A program made the translations under genes and the position numbers. A DNA stretch of 64,000 bases, from the NCBI GenBank assembly GCA_020636325.1, contig JACJYC010000025.1, forward strand, positions 1 to 64,000. The letters run 5' to 3'. Positions 37,912 to 47,143 of this stretch are shown piece by piece. A model generated the notes under the pieces. It worked only from the letters and a program-made list of their open reading frames with translations, was not told the origin of the DNA and ran no database searches. The stretch comes from Lewinellaceae bacterium. GTDB taxonomy: Bacteria > Bacteroidota > Bacteroidia > Chitinophagales > Saprospiraceae. Each line of letters begins with the position of its first letter. Position 1 is the stretch's first letter.

Positions 37912-39070
37912 CAAGTGCGGCCATGGCCTGGTCAAGGTCCGCCATCAGCCAGTCAGGGTCTTCAAGGCCGATGTAAAACCGGACCAGATTCCAGGGCAGG
38001 GGAGAGTCCGCGCGGCCGGGAATATCGTAAAACCCGATGGTCGGCAGCGCGAGCGACTCGTGGCCGCCCCAGGAGACCGCGATCAGGAACCCGCGAAGGC
38101 GATGAATGAAATCCTCCATTTGTTCCCTGGACCCTGCCTTGAAATAAACGGAAAACAACCCGCCGGCGCCCTTCATTTGTTTTCTGGCCAGGTCGTGCTG
38201 CGGAAACGACGGCAGAAAGGGGTGCAGTACCCGTTCCACCTTGGGGTGGGCTTCCAGCCAGCCGGCAATCTTCATGGCGCTTTGGAAACTTCGGTTCATC
38301 CGGAGCTCAAGCGTCCGCAAGCCTCTGATGACCAGTGCGGCATCGTGCGGCCCCAGGATCCCGCCGAGCGTCATGTATTCGCTTTCAAAGATCTGCCTGA
38401 TTTTTTCCTTGCTGCCGCACAACACGCCGACCACCACATCGCTGTGCCCGTTCAGGTACTTGGTGCCGGAATGCACGATCAGGTCAATGCCGAAGGAAGC
38501 GGGTTGCTGGAAAAGCGGCGAGGCGTAGCTGTTGTCGATGATGGTCGTGATCCCCCTGGATCGGGCCAGCCGCCCGCAGGCTTCGAGATCCTGGATGTCG
38601 AAGGTCAGCGAATTGGGGCTTTCCAGGTACAGCACTTTGGTTTCCGGCCGCAAAGCGGCTTCTATGTTTTCTATTTTCCGGCCGTCGACGAAGGTATGCG
38701 TCACGCCGAACCTGGGCAGGAATTGGGTGAGCAACGCCTTGGTCCAGGAATAAGGCGACTGGACGCAAACGATATGATCCCCTGAATTGACCTGGGAAAT
38801 AACAGCCGCCGCCACCGCCCCGCTGCCGGATGAGAAGACCAGGCAGTCTCCGGTGCCTTCCAGGGCCGCCAGCTTTTGCCGGAGGATGGCAACCGTCGGG
38901 TTATTGCCCCGCGTATAGACGTGATTGGCCAGCTCATCGGTGAACGCCTCCCGGAAAGCATGGAGGTCGGGAAAGGCAAAATTGCTGCTTTGGATGACCG
39001 GCGGCGAAACCGCATTGAAATAAGCTTCGCGATCTTCGCCCAAATGGACCAGTATTTCACTCAGGTGCAT
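37904..39070 (-). CDS. Trans-sulfuration PLP enzyme (cystathionine gamma-synthase/lyase-like)
   Basis: A 388-residue member of the Cys/Met-metabolism PLP family. VYTRGNNPTVAILRQKLAAL is the cofactor phosphate region, ITTIIDNSYASPLFQQP contains the pyridine-nitrogen aspartate, and IVHSGTKYLNGHSDVVVG holds the PLP lysine. Members cleave or form C-S bonds in cystathionine, homocysteine or methionine. The exact reaction (synthase, beta-lyase, gamma-lyase) cannot be fixed from sequence. Its neighbour phzF is on the same strand, with a 43-base gap. Confidence 0.88.
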   Translation of the reverse strand: MHLSEILVHLGEDREAYFNAVSPPVIQSSNFAFPDLHAFREAFTDELANHVYTRGNNPTVAILRQKLAALEGTGDCLVFSSGSGAVAAAVISQVNSGDHIVCVQSPYSWTKALLTQFLPRFGVTHTFVDGRKIENIEAALRPETKVLYLESPNSLTFDIQDLEACGRLARSRGITTIIDNSYASPLFQQPASFGIDLIVHSGTKYLNGHSDVVVGVLCGSKEKIRQIFESEYMTLGGILGPHDAALVIRGLRTLELRMNRSFQSAMKIAGWLEAHPKVERVLHPFLPSFPQHDLARKQMKGAGGLFSVYFKAGSREQMEDFIHRLRGFLIAVSWGGHESLALPTIGFYDIPGRADSPLPWNLVRFYIGLEDPDWLMADLDQAMAALVS

Positions 39071-39113
39071 AGTGATGGATTTTAAACTGGGAAAACGACA
39101 GGAAAGTACAATG

Positions 39114-39899
39114 TTAAATGGTCAATACCCCTTCAATGACGGTTACTGCCCGACCTTCAAGGATCACGCGATCTCCGGAAAGAATACACCCCACATCCCC
39201 TTTGCGCCTGGACAATTGACGTGCCTGGAGAGAAGACTTACCCAGTTTTTCCGCCCAGTAGGGGGTCATTACAGTATGTGCCGAGCCGGTCACAGGGTCT
39301 TCGTCGATCCCGCTCTGCGGAAAAAAGCACCTGGACACAAAGTCGACTTCCTTCCCGGGGGCCGTGACGATCAGTCCTCTTGATTCAAGGTTCCGAATGG
39401 CTCTGAAATCGGGCTGGAGGTCAATGATCAGCTCTTCGTCAGATAGGACCGCCATATAATCGTCCTTGCCTCTGAACACCTCCAGCGGTTCCAACCCCAA
39501 GCCGGTCACAATAGCCGGCAAGGTATCGACCTTTTGAGCGAAATCGGCAGGAAAATCCATGGCATATGCCTGGTCGGATACCTGACTGACGGTCAATTTG
39601 CCGCTCCGGGTAAAAAAATGGACGGCGTCCTGTCTCCAATTCAGATGTTTGTAGAGAACATGTGCGGTTGCCAGCGTAGCATGGCCGCAGAGATTGACCT
39701 CAACGGCAGGTGTGAACCACCGGAGCCGAAAGCCTTCCCCTTCGGGCGTAAAAAAGGCCGTTTCTGCCAGGTTATTCTCCATGGCGATGGACTGCATCAA
39801 TTCATCCGGCAACCAATTTGCAAGTGGAACCACTGCAGCAGGGTTCCCCTCGAACGGCCGCGCCGCGAAGGCGTCGACCTGGAACTGCCGGAGTTTCAT
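39114..39899 (-). CDS. PhzF-family isomerase
   Basis: A 261-residue protein of the PhzF/diaminopimelate-epimerase-like fold. The start MKLRQFQVDAFAARPFEGNP, the catalytic-glutamate segment NNLAETAFF and GHATLATAHVL are diagnostic, and SGIDEDPVTGSAHT is the C-terminal half-site. PhzF itself isomerises a phenazine precursor, but most bacterial members have unknown substrates and no phenazine genes are present here. Its start overlaps the sucD stop by four bases (ATGA), so it is co-translated with sucD. Confidence 0.88.
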   Translation of the reverse strand: MKLRQFQVDAFAARPFEGNPAAVVPLANWLPDELMQSIAMENNLAETAFFTPEGEGFRLRWFTPAVEVNLCGHATLATAHVLYKHLNWRQDAVHFFTRSGKLTVSQVSDQAYAMDFPADFAQKVDTLPAIVTGLGLEPLEVFRGKDDYMAVLSDEELIIDLQPDFRAIRNLESRGLIVTAPGKEVDFVSRCFFPQSGIDEDPVTGSAHTVMTPYWAEKLGKSSLQARQLSRRKGDVGCILSGDRVILEGRAVTVIEGVLTI

Positions 39900-40768
39900 C
39901 GCCCGAGGGCTTTGAGCATGGTCGCTCCGATCTGGGCCGGCGAATTGACCACATGGATGCCGCAGTCCGCCATGATCTTCATTTTGGCTTCGGCCGTATC
40001 TTCCTTGCCGCCGATGATGGCGCCGGCATGGCCCATGGTGCGGCCTTTCGGAGCGGTCTGGCCGGCTATAAACCCGACAACGGGTTTGGTTCCGTGCGCT
40101 TTGATGTATTCGGCAGCTTCGGCTTCCATCGTTCCGCCGATCTCGCCGATCATGATGATCCCTTCGGTTTCGGGGTCGTTCATCAGCAGCTCAACGGCGT
40201 CTTTGGTGGTTGTTCCTACAATCGGATCACCGCCGATCCCGATACAGGTGGACTGGCCCAGGCCGGCTTTGGTGACCTGGTCAACAGCTTCATAGGTAAG
40301 GGTGCCGGACCGGGATACGATCCCTATGCTGCCTTTGCGGTGGATGAAACCGGGCATAATGCCGCATTTGGCCTCGTCGGGGGTGATCACCCCCGGGCAG
40401 TTCGGGCCGACCAACCGGCAGTCGTACTGGCTGATAAACGCCTTGGCTTTCACCATATCCTGGACAGGGATGCCTTCTGTAATGCAAATGATTACACGGA
40501 TGCCGGCAGCGGCTGCTTCCATGATGGCATCGGCTGCAAACGCCGGCGGAACGAAGATCACGGAGGTATCCGCGCCTGCCTTTTCTACCGCGTCGGCTAC
40601 CGTATTGAACACCGGGCGGTCGAGGTGTTGCTCGCCGCCTTTGCCCGGGGTAACCCCGCCGACGACATTGGTGCCGTACTCAATCATCTGCTCGGCATGA
40701 AAAGTGCCTTCCTTCCCAGTAAATCCTTGAATGATGATCCTGGATTGCTTGTTTACAAGAACTGACAT
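39896..40768 (-). CDS. sucD: Succinyl-CoA ligase alpha subunit
   Basis: Citric-acid-cycle enzyme subunit that binds CoA and carries the phosphohistidine. The 290-residue length is standard. The CoA-binding Rossmann part starts MSVLVNKQSRIIIQGFTGKE, and the active-site histidine is in PKGRTMGHAGAIIGG. The beta-subunit gene sucC is not in the window, so the two are unlinked here. phzF follows with a 4-base overlap. Confidence 0.95.
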   Translation of the reverse strand: MSVLVNKQSRIIIQGFTGKEGTFHAEQMIEYGTNVVGGVTPGKGGEQHLDRPVFNTVADAVEKAGADTSVIFVPPAFAADAIMEAAAAGIRVIICITEGIPVQDMVKAKAFISQYDCRLVGPNCPGVITPDEAKCGIMPGFIHRKGSIGIVSRSGTLTYEAVDQVTKAGLGQSTCIGIGGDPIVGTTTKDAVELLMNDPETEGIIMIGEIGGTMEAEAAEYIKAHGTKPVVGFIAGQTAPKGRTMGHAGAIIGGKEDTAEAKMKIMADCGIHVVNSPAQIGATMLKALGR

Positions 40769-40850
40769 GTTGAAATAGTAATTAACCGAAGATGTCGGAT
40801 TTCGTTAACAAAAACAGCCTGGTGTGCGGCGGCGCGTCCGTGCAAATGAA

Positions 40851-41159
40851 TTATTTCTCTTCATCGTCGATGATAAAAACATCTTCATTGGACTTGCGCA
40901 TATAGTAGCGCTCGCGGGCAAATTTTTCGTCGTTCAATTCCAGCTCAAGCCGTTCCTGTTTGGCTTCCTCGATCTTTTGCCCGTAGAATTCCTTATCCGC
41001 CTCCAGTTTGTTGACCGTCCTTTGGAGCCGGATCTGGGTCAATACATCGTGCTTGTCGATGAAGACCATCAGAAAGGCAAAAATGGCCAGGGAGAGGAAA
41101 TACTTGTTTCTGAGCGGTTTGGGGAGCCCGTCCACAAGCGGTTTCAACGGGTTGGTCAT
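40851..41159 (-). CDS. FtsB/DivIC-type septum formation initiator
   Basis: A 102-residue bitopic protein: short cytosolic N-terminus, one transmembrane helix (YFLSLAIFAFLMVFI) and a coiled coil (LQRTVNKLEADKEFYGQKIE, then EEAKQERLELEL). This is the FtsB/DivIC division-protein architecture, in which the coiled coil bridges FtsL and FtsQ at the septum. I chose the ATG at 41157-41159; a reading from 41216 adds 19 residues. It follows eno, an arrangement found in many bacteria, which supports the call. Confidence 0.85.
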   Translation of the reverse strand: MTNPLKPLVDGLPKPLRNKYFLSLAIFAFLMVFIDKHDVLTQIRLQRTVNKLEADKEFYGQKIEEAKQERLELELNDEKFARERYYMRKSNEDVFIIDDEEK

Positions 41160-41231
41160 GGCTAGCTTTTTTGGTAACGGTGTAAAAATACGAATTGTAT
41201 TCCGTAATTGAGCCAAAAAGTTTGAAAGGCG

Positions 41232-42518
41232 TTAACCGCCGATCAGCGCCTTGCCCGGATAAACGGCCGATTCACCGAGTTCTTCCTCGATCCGGAGGAG
41301 TTGGTTGTACTTGGCGATCCGGTCGGACCTTGAGGCCGAACCCGTTTTGATCTGGCCCGTGTTCAGGGCTACGGCCAGGTCGGCAATGGTCGTATCCTCC
41401 GTTTCACCGGAGCGATGGCTCATGACCGACGTATAGGAATTGCGCGTAGCCAGGTTCACTGCGTCGATGGTCTCCGTCAGGCTTCCGATCTGGTTGACCT
41501 TGATCAGAATGGAGTTGGCGGCGCCCATATCGATACCGCGTTGCAGGCGCTGGGTATTGGTTACGAACAAATCGTCGCCCACCAGCTGGACCCTGGAACC
41601 GAGGGTTTCCGTGAGGGCCTTCCAGTTGTCCCAGTCATCTTCGGCAAGGCCGTCTTCAATGGACAGGATCGGGTATTTGTCGCACCATCCTTTCCAGTAG
41701 CTGACCATATCCGAGCCGGACAATTTTTCGCCGCTGGATTTTTTGAAGTGATACAAGCCGGTCTCTTCGTCGTAGAATTCGGAGGAAGCGGCGTCCATCG
41801 CGATCATGATATCTTCGCCAGGCCGGAAACCAGCCGATTCGATGGCTTTCAGTACGATTTCGATGGCTTCCTGGTTGCTTTTGATGTTGGGGGCAAAGCC
41901 GCCTTCGTCACCGACGTTGGTGGAGTATCCTTTGCTTTTCAACACCTTTTTGAGGTTGTGGAATACTTCGACGCCCATGCGGAGGGCTTCCGAGAAAAAT
42001 TCCGAGCCTACGGGCATGATCATGAATTCCTGGAAATCGATGCTGTTGTCGGCATGCGATCCGCCGTTGAGGATGTTCATCATGGGCACCGGCATTACAT
42101 GCGCATTGACGCCGCCCAGGTAGCGGTACAGCGGCATGCCGGCTTCTTCTGCGGCTGCCTTGGCTACGGCCAGGCTGACCCCGAGGATGGCGTTGGCGCC
42201 CAGTTTTGATTTATTCGGCGTTCCGTCAAGGTCCTTCATCAACTGGTCGATGTAGCGTTGTTCGAAAACATCGACGCCGAGCAGTTCGTCGGCCAGCACT
42301 TCCTCGATATTGCGGCATGCGGTGAGTACGCCTTTGCCGAGGTAGCGGCTGTTATCATCGTCTCTCAGTTCAACCGCTTCGTACCGGCCGGTAGATGCGC
42401 CGGAGGGAACGGCTGCGCGGCCCATGGCGCCTTCTTCCGTGAAAACCTCTACCTCAACCGTTGGATTACCGCGGGAGTCGAGAATTTCTCTTGCTCTGAT
42501 GTCAACAATTTCGCTCAT
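41232..42518 (-). CDS. eno: Enolase
   Basis: Interconverts 2-phosphoglycerate and phosphoenolpyruvate in glycolysis, cytosolic and magnesium-dependent. The 428-residue protein has the usual N-terminus (AREILDSRGNPTVEVEV), the SGASTGRYEAVELRD loop, LIKVNQIGSLTET around the catalytic lysine and SHRSGETEDTTIADLAV. It precedes the FtsB/DivIC gene on the minus strand and follows carA. Confidence 0.97.
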   Translation of the reverse strand: MSEIVDIRAREILDSRGNPTVEVEVFTEEGAMGRAAVPSGASTGRYEAVELRDDDNSRYLGKGVLTACRNIEEVLADELLGVDVFEQRYIDQLMKDLDGTPNKSKLGANAILGVSLAVAKAAAEEAGMPLYRYLGGVNAHVMPVPMMNILNGGSHADNSIDFQEFMIMPVGSEFFSEALRMGVEVFHNLKKVLKSKGYSTNVGDEGGFAPNIKSNQEAIEIVLKAIESAGFRPGEDIMIAMDAASSEFYDEETGLYHFKKSSGEKLSGSDMVSYWKGWCDKYPILSIEDGLAEDDWDNWKALTETLGSRVQLVGDDLFVTNTQRLQRGIDMGAANSILIKVNQIGSLTETIDAVNLATRNSYTSVMSHRSGETEDTTIADLAVALNTGQIKTGSASRSDRIAKYNQLLRIEEELGESAVYPGKALIGG

Positions 42519-42586
42519 ACAATAGATTGTTGAAAATGGTTTGACAGATTTTGCGGGGTTTCAGGCCGCCGCTGTTAGGTTTATGA

Positions 42587-43702
42587 TTAAGATTTTCCGG
42601 CGTTTTCCATCATCCGGATAAACTCTTCGAACAAATAGCGGGAATCGTGCGGGCCCGGCGACGATTCGGGGTGGTATTGCACCGAGAAAGCCGGTTTGCC
42701 CTTGACCCTGATCCCCTCGATGGTCTGGTCGTTGAGGTTGATATGGGTGATTTCGACCTTGTCCTCATTGGCCCGGATGGCGTCGGGGCTTACGCCGAAG
42801 CCGTGGTTCTGGCTGGTGATCTCGCAATGGCCGCTGATCATATTCTTGACGGGGTGATTGATGCCCCGGTGGCCGTGGTGCATCTTGTAGGTCGGGATAT
42901 CTACGGCCAGCGCCAGCAATTGGTGACCCAGGCAAATCCCGAACAAAGGTTTGCCGGCCTTCAGAATGGCTTTGGCGGTGACCACGGCGTAGTCCATGGA
43001 CGCCGGATCGCCGGGGCCGTTGGACAGGAAATACCCGTCCGGATTCCAGGCGGCGAGCGTTTCGTAGTCCGTTTTGGCAGGAAAGACCTTGACATAACAA
43101 TCGCGGCCGGAAAAGCAGCGAAGGATGTTCTCCTTGATGCCGAAGTCAAGGGCGGCAACCCGGTATTTCGCCGATTCGTCGCCGTAGGTATAGGCCTCGT
43201 CCGCGCTCACCTTCGACGCCAGTTCGAGCCCTTCCATCGGCGGGGTTTCCGCCAGCCGTTGTTTCAGGGTCTTGATATCCAGGGTCTCCGAAGAGATGAT
43301 GGCGTTCATGGCGCCTTTATGCCGGATGTGGCGGACGATGGCCCGGGTGTCGACATTGGAAATGCCGACCAGGTTTTCCCGTTCAAAATAATCCTGGATG
43401 GATTGGTCGGCTCTGGTCCTGGAAAATTGCCAGGTGAAATTTTTGCAGATCAGGCCGGCAATCTTGATGGAGGACGACTCGGTTTCCAGGTCTTTGGTCC
43501 CGTAATTCCCGATATGGGCGTTGGTGGTGACCAGAATTTGACCGAAATAGGAGGGATCCGTAAAAATTTCCTGGTAGCCCGTCATGCCGGTATTAAAGCA
43601 GATTTCTCCGGTGGTGGTACCTTTTTTCCCTGCGGCGTGGCCGTAAAAGACGGTACCATCTTCCAGCAAAAGCACCGCGGGGGACTGTTGCAGTTCACTC
43701 AT
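42587..43702 (-). CDS. carA: Carbamoyl-phosphate synthase small subunit
   Basis: Glutaminase subunit of carbamoyl-phosphate synthase, supplying ammonia for pyrimidine and arginine synthesis. The 371-residue length is normal. The N-terminal domain opens with LLLEDGTVFYGHAAG. The class I glutamine amidotransferase domain has the nucleophile in GICLGHQLLAL and the histidine-glutamate pair in VQYHPESSPGPHDS. The large subunit carB is not in the window. The neighbouring pyrF, 96 bases upstream on the same strand, belongs to the same pathway. Confidence 0.95.
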   Translation of the reverse strand: MSELQQSPAVLLLEDGTVFYGHAAGKKGTTTGEICFNTGMTGYQEIFTDPSYFGQILVTTNAHIGNYGTKDLETESSSIKIAGLICKNFTWQFSRTRADQSIQDYFERENLVGISNVDTRAIVRHIRHKGAMNAIISSETLDIKTLKQRLAETPPMEGLELASKVSADEAYTYGDESAKYRVAALDFGIKENILRCFSGRDCYVKVFPAKTDYETLAAWNPDGYFLSNGPGDPASMDYAVVTAKAILKAGKPLFGICLGHQLLALAVDIPTYKMHHGHRGINHPVKNMISGHCEITSQNHGFGVSPDAIRANEDKVEITHINLNDQTIEGIRVKGKPAFSVQYHPESSPGPHDSRYLFEEFIRMMENAGKS

Positions 43703-43798
43703 GAATACATGTGGTTCATTCCGGCCGCGAAGATAGGGAAGTCCGAAGGAAAGGGGAAAGGATTTTTAAAGTAAAAGGATTTTTTTACCCAACGGGGA

Positions 43799-44614
43799 CT
43801 AAAATCCCTTCATTTCGAGTACTTTTTTCATGTTCGCCTGCATTTCAAGCGCCGCAGCCCTGGCTTTCAGGTCGAAATCCGGCCCGTCGCCGGCATAGAT
43901 GATCCCCCGGGAAGAATTGACCAGCAGGCCGACCTCGTCATTCATCCCATACCGGCATACCGCCTCAAGGTCGCCGCCCTGCGCGCCTACGCCCGGTACG
44001 AGGAAGAAGTAATCAGGCGCCAGTTTCCGGATCTCGTCAAACTTTTCGGGGTGGGTAGCGCCGACAACAAACATCAGCTCATCGGGGCCTGCCCATTCAG
44101 CGGCTTGCCGGATCACCTTTTCATACAAAGGGACCCCTTCCGCAACCTTCATCTGGAAATCCAGGCTGCCTTCATTTGAGGTAAGGGCCAGTAAAATAAC
44201 CCATTTGCCGGGGTAGTTCAGAAAGGGTTGAACCGAATCCCGGCCCATATACGGGGCAACTGTGACCGCGTCGCATCCCAGGGTTTCAAAAAATGCCCTG
44301 GCGTATAAGGCAGAGGTATTGCCGATGTCGCCGCGTTTGGCATCCGCAATGATAAATTGCTCCCTGGGGATGTATTCCAGCGTCCGCTCCAGGGATGTCC
44401 ACCCCCGAACACCCTGCGCTTCATAAAAAGCGAGGTTGGGCTTGTAGGCTACGCATAGATCATGGGTGGCATCAATGATCCGTTTGTTGAATTCGAAGAC
44501 CGGATCGGGAAAGGACCGCAAATGATGCGGAATTTTTGCCGGATCGGAATCCAGCCCGATGCATAAAAACGATTTTTTGATTCGGATCTGATCGCAAAGC
44601 TCCTGTCTGGTCAT
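43799..44614 (-). CDS. pyrF: Orotidine 5'-phosphate decarboxylase
   Basis: Final step of UMP synthesis. The 271-residue length and motif set fit the longer (type 2) PyrF group: LCIGLDSDPAKIPHHL at the start and the catalytic DAKRGDIGNTS. It lies upstream of carA on the same strand, giving a small pyrimidine cluster, and is divergent from pgi. Confidence 0.94.
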   Translation of the reverse strand: MTRQELCDQIRIKKSFLCIGLDSDPAKIPHHLRSFPDPVFEFNKRIIDATHDLCVAYKPNLAFYEAQGVRGWTSLERTLEYIPREQFIIADAKRGDIGNTSALYARAFFETLGCDAVTVAPYMGRDSVQPFLNYPGKWVILLALTSNEGSLDFQMKVAEGVPLYEKVIRQAAEWAGPDELMFVVGATHPEKFDEIRKLAPDYFFLVPGVGAQGGDLEAVCRYGMNDEVGLLVNSSRGIIYAGDGPDFDLKARAAALEMQANMKKVLEMKGF

Positions 44615-44647
44615 AATATTCAGGTGGTTGAATGATTTTTGATGGAT

Positions 44648-44681
44648 TTTGCCCGGGTTTTACGCGGAAATGCCAAATTTG
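44648..44681 (+). promoter_or_regulatory. Candidate promoter for pgi
   Basis: TTTG at 44648-44651, a 22-base spacer and CAAATTTG at 44674-44681 (one mismatch to TAnnTTTG). It would give a leader of under 20 bases before the ATG at 44703. Confidence 0.35.
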
Positions 44682-44702
44682 CACTTGCAAAAAAACGGTA
44701 TC

Positions 44703-46355
44703 ATGTTAAATCGTCAAAATCCAATCCTGACAGAATCCTGGAAAAAACTCGAAGCCCACTTTCAGCATATGCGGGAAATCGAGATGAAAGCCCTTTTCCA
44801 GGCGGATCCGGGCCGCTTTGAAAGGTTCTCTGCCCGCTTCGGCCATATGCTGGTGGATTTCTCCAAAAACAGGATCAAGGAAGAGACCTTAACGCTCCTG
44901 CTGGCCCTGGCGGAAGAGTGCGGCCTGAAAGCGGGGATCGACAGCATGTTTTCCGGCGACAAGATCAACGAAACCGAGAACAGGGCCGTTCTGCATATCG
45001 CCCTGCGCAACCGCTCCGGAAAACCGATCCTGCTGGATGGCCGGGATATCATGCCCGATGTCAATGCGGTATTGGACCAAATGGCCGCTTTTTCGAAAAA
45101 ATTGCACGAAGGCGAATGGCGCGGCTTTACCGGCCGGAAGATTACGGATATTGTAAATGTCGGCATCGGCGGATCGGATCTCGGGGGAGTCATGGTCACG
45201 GAGGCGCTGAAACACTATTGGCGCGAAGGCATCCGCCCCCATTTTGTTTCCAATGTCGACGGCACCCATATGGCCGAAACCCTGAAAGGGCTCGATCCGG
45301 AAACCACCTTGTTCATCATCAGTTCCAAAACCTTTACCACCCAGGAAACCATGACAAATGCCCATTCGGCAAAGGATTGGTTTTTGGGAAAGGGCGCCCC
45401 TGAAGACGTTGCCAAACACTTCGTCGCCGTTTCCACCAACGAAAAAGCCGTCCGGGATTTCGGGATCGACGCGGCCAATATGTTTGAATTCTGGGATTGG
45501 GTCGGCGGCCGGTATTCGCTGACCTCCGCCATCGGGTTGTCCATCGTTTGCGCTGTGGGGTTTGACCATTTCACCGAACTGCTGGAAGGGTTCCACGCCA
45601 TGGACCGCCATTTTGCCGAAACGCCCCTGGATAAAAACATTCCCGTCATCCTGGCCCTCATCGGGATCTGGTACAATAACTTCTTCGGCGCAGAATCGGA
45701 AGCTATCTTGCCCTATGACCAGTATCTGCACCGGTTTCCGGCCTATTTCCAGCAAGGCAATATGGAGAGCAACGGCAAATACGTGGACCGGAGCGGCAAG
45801 CCGGTGCAATACCAGACCGGTCCGATCATCTGGGGCGAACCGGGTACCAACGGCCAGCACGCCTTTTACCAGCTGATCCACCAGGGCACCAAGCTCATTC
45901 CCTGCGATTTCATCGCGGCAGCCAACAGCCATAACCCCATCGGCGACCACCACGAAAAGCTGCTGTCCAACTTCTTCGCCCAGACCGAGGCCCTCATGAA
46001 AGGCAAAACGGCGGAAGAGGCCGGCAAGGAGCTGGCAGACGCCGGAATGAGCAAGGAGGCCATTGAAAAACTGCTGCCGTTCAAGGTTTTTACCGGCAAC
46101 CGGCCTACCAATTCCATACTGGTCAAAAAAATGGACCCAAGGACGCTGGGCAGCCTGATCGCGCTGTATGAGCACAAGATCTTTACCCAGGGCGTCATCT
46201 GGAATATTTTCAGCTTCGACCAATGGGGGGTAGAATTGGGCAAACAACTGGCCAATAAGATACTCCCTGAATTGCAATCCGAAGCAACTGTTACCAATCA
46301 TGACGCCTCCACCAACGGATTGATCAATGCCTATAAACTAATGAAGGGGCAATAA
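44703..46355 (+). CDS. pgi: Glucose-6-phosphate isomerase
   Basis: Interconverts glucose 6-phosphate and fructose 6-phosphate in the cytosol. From the chosen ATG at 44703 the protein is 550 residues, matching the long bacterial/eukaryotic form. The signatures are clear: VGIGGSDLGGVMVTEAL, the sugar-phosphate loop ISSKTFTTQETMTNA, and GVIWNIFSFDQWGVELGK near the C-terminus. The reading can be opened upstream to a TTG at 44649, but those 18 residues do not resemble the family and overlap the candidate promoter. Confidence 0.96.
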   Translation: MLNRQNPILTESWKKLEAHFQHMREIEMKALFQADPGRFERFSARFGHMLVDFSKNRIKEETLTLLLALAEECGLKAGIDSMFSGDKINETENRAVLHIALRNRSGKPILLDGRDIMPDVNAVLDQMAAFSKKLHEGEWRGFTGRKITDIVNVGIGGSDLGGVMVTEALKHYWREGIRPHFVSNVDGTHMAETLKGLDPETTLFIISSKTFTTQETMTNAHSAKDWFLGKGAPEDVAKHFVAVSTNEKAVRDFGIDAANMFEFWDWVGGRYSLTSAIGLSIVCAVGFDHFTELLEGFHAMDRHFAETPLDKNIPVILALIGIWYNNFFGAESEAILPYDQYLHRFPAYFQQGNMESNGKYVDRSGKPVQYQTGPIIWGEPGTNGQHAFYQLIHQGTKLIPCDFIAAANSHNPIGDHHEKLLSNFFAQTEALMKGKTAEEAGKELADAGMSKEAIEKLLPFKVFTGNRPTNSILVKKMDPRTLGSLIALYEHKIFTQGVIWNIFSFDQWGVELGKQLANKILPELQSEATVTNHDASTNGLINAYKLMKGQ

Positions 46356-46385
46356 CTGTTATATAGGGAGAAATCTGAGAATGGT

Positions 46386-47036
46386 ATGAATGCATTGAAC
46401 CGGAAACGGTGGAGTGTTTGGGTAAGGAAGATTCAGCGCTTTTTCATCACCACCGTGATCGGGGGGCTGGTCGTAGTGTTGCCGATCACCATTTTTTTCA
46501 CCCTGATCAATCTGGGCTTCCGGCTTATCGGCCGACTTGTCGCGCCCATCGGCGAACTGTTTTCCTTTTCCGACTCCATCAACTCCTGGATTGTCGATCT
46601 GGTCGCGCTGGCCGTAGTGATCGTGTTGTTCTTCCTGATCGGCCTGATCGTCAGGACCAATCTGGGCAATCAGCTTTTCAGCATCCTGGAGCGGGATTAT
46701 CTCAGCCGCCTGCCTTTTTACAATACCCTTCGGGAAACGGTCCGGCAATTCATCGGCAACAAGAAAATGCCGTTCAGCAAGGTAGTGCTGGTTGAAGTAT
46801 TTGGAACATCCACCAAAATGACCGGGTTTGTGACCGATGAACTCGGAAACGACATGTACACCGTATTTGTACCTACCGCCCCCAATCCGACCAACGGCTT
46901 TGTCTTTCATGTGCATGCCAGTCAAATTGAGTTTCTTGACGTGAAGGCCGAGGAAGCCATGCGATCCATCATTGCTGTGGGTGCAGGGTCCAATATCCTC
47001 TTCAGGGAAAGAACACAGGCGGATCAGGAAGTCTGA
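46386..47036 (+). CDS. DUF502 membrane protein
   Basis: A 216-residue protein with two transmembrane helices (FFITTVIGGLVVVLPITIFF; VDLVALAVVIVLFFLIGLIV) and a soluble C-terminal part. LPFYNTLRETVRQFIG, GFVTDELGN and TVFVPTAPNPTNGFV are typical of DUF502. The family is widespread and uncharacterised in bacteria; plant relatives (COV proteins) act in membrane trafficking, which does not transfer directly. It follows pgi by 30 bases and could share its transcript. Confidence 0.88.
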   Translation: MNALNRKRWSVWVRKIQRFFITTVIGGLVVVLPITIFFTLINLGFRLIGRLVAPIGELFSFSDSINSWIVDLVALAVVIVLFFLIGLIVRTNLGNQLFSILERDYLSRLPFYNTLRETVRQFIGNKKMPFSKVVLVEVFGTSTKMTGFVTDELGNDMYTVFVPTAPNPTNGFVFHVHASQIEFLDVKAEEAMRSIIAVGAGSNILFRERTQADQEV

Positions 47037-47052
47037 CCGACTGCTGGTTTTG

Positions 47053-47082
47053 CCCGTTCAGGATGGATTTTTTCCCGTTCAG
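47053..47082 (+). promoter_or_regulatory. LytTR-type operator upstream of yceI-1
   Basis: Two exact copies of CCCGTTCAG lie at 47053-47061 and 47074-47082, separated by 12 bases, giving a 21-bp repeat period (two helical turns, same face). This matches the LytTR binding rule of direct 9-mers close to [TA][AC][CA]GTTN[AG][TG] spaced by 12-13 bases; only the first base deviates. A degenerate -7 element (TACCTTAA, 47117-47124) follows 34 bases later, with no convincing -33, which suits activator dependence. A near copy is at 51319-51348. Confidence 0.7.
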
Positions 47083-47143
47083 CAAGTATTGGGACGTCCT
47101 TTTTTGCACATGTCCATACCTTAATGCAAATTTTATGCCTCAA

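Noticed and set aside
44889..46301. 470-codon open frame on the minus strand inside pgi
   Set aside because: It is the antisense shadow of a certain pgi gene, its translation resembles no family, and GC-rich codons in this genome often leave the opposite strand open.
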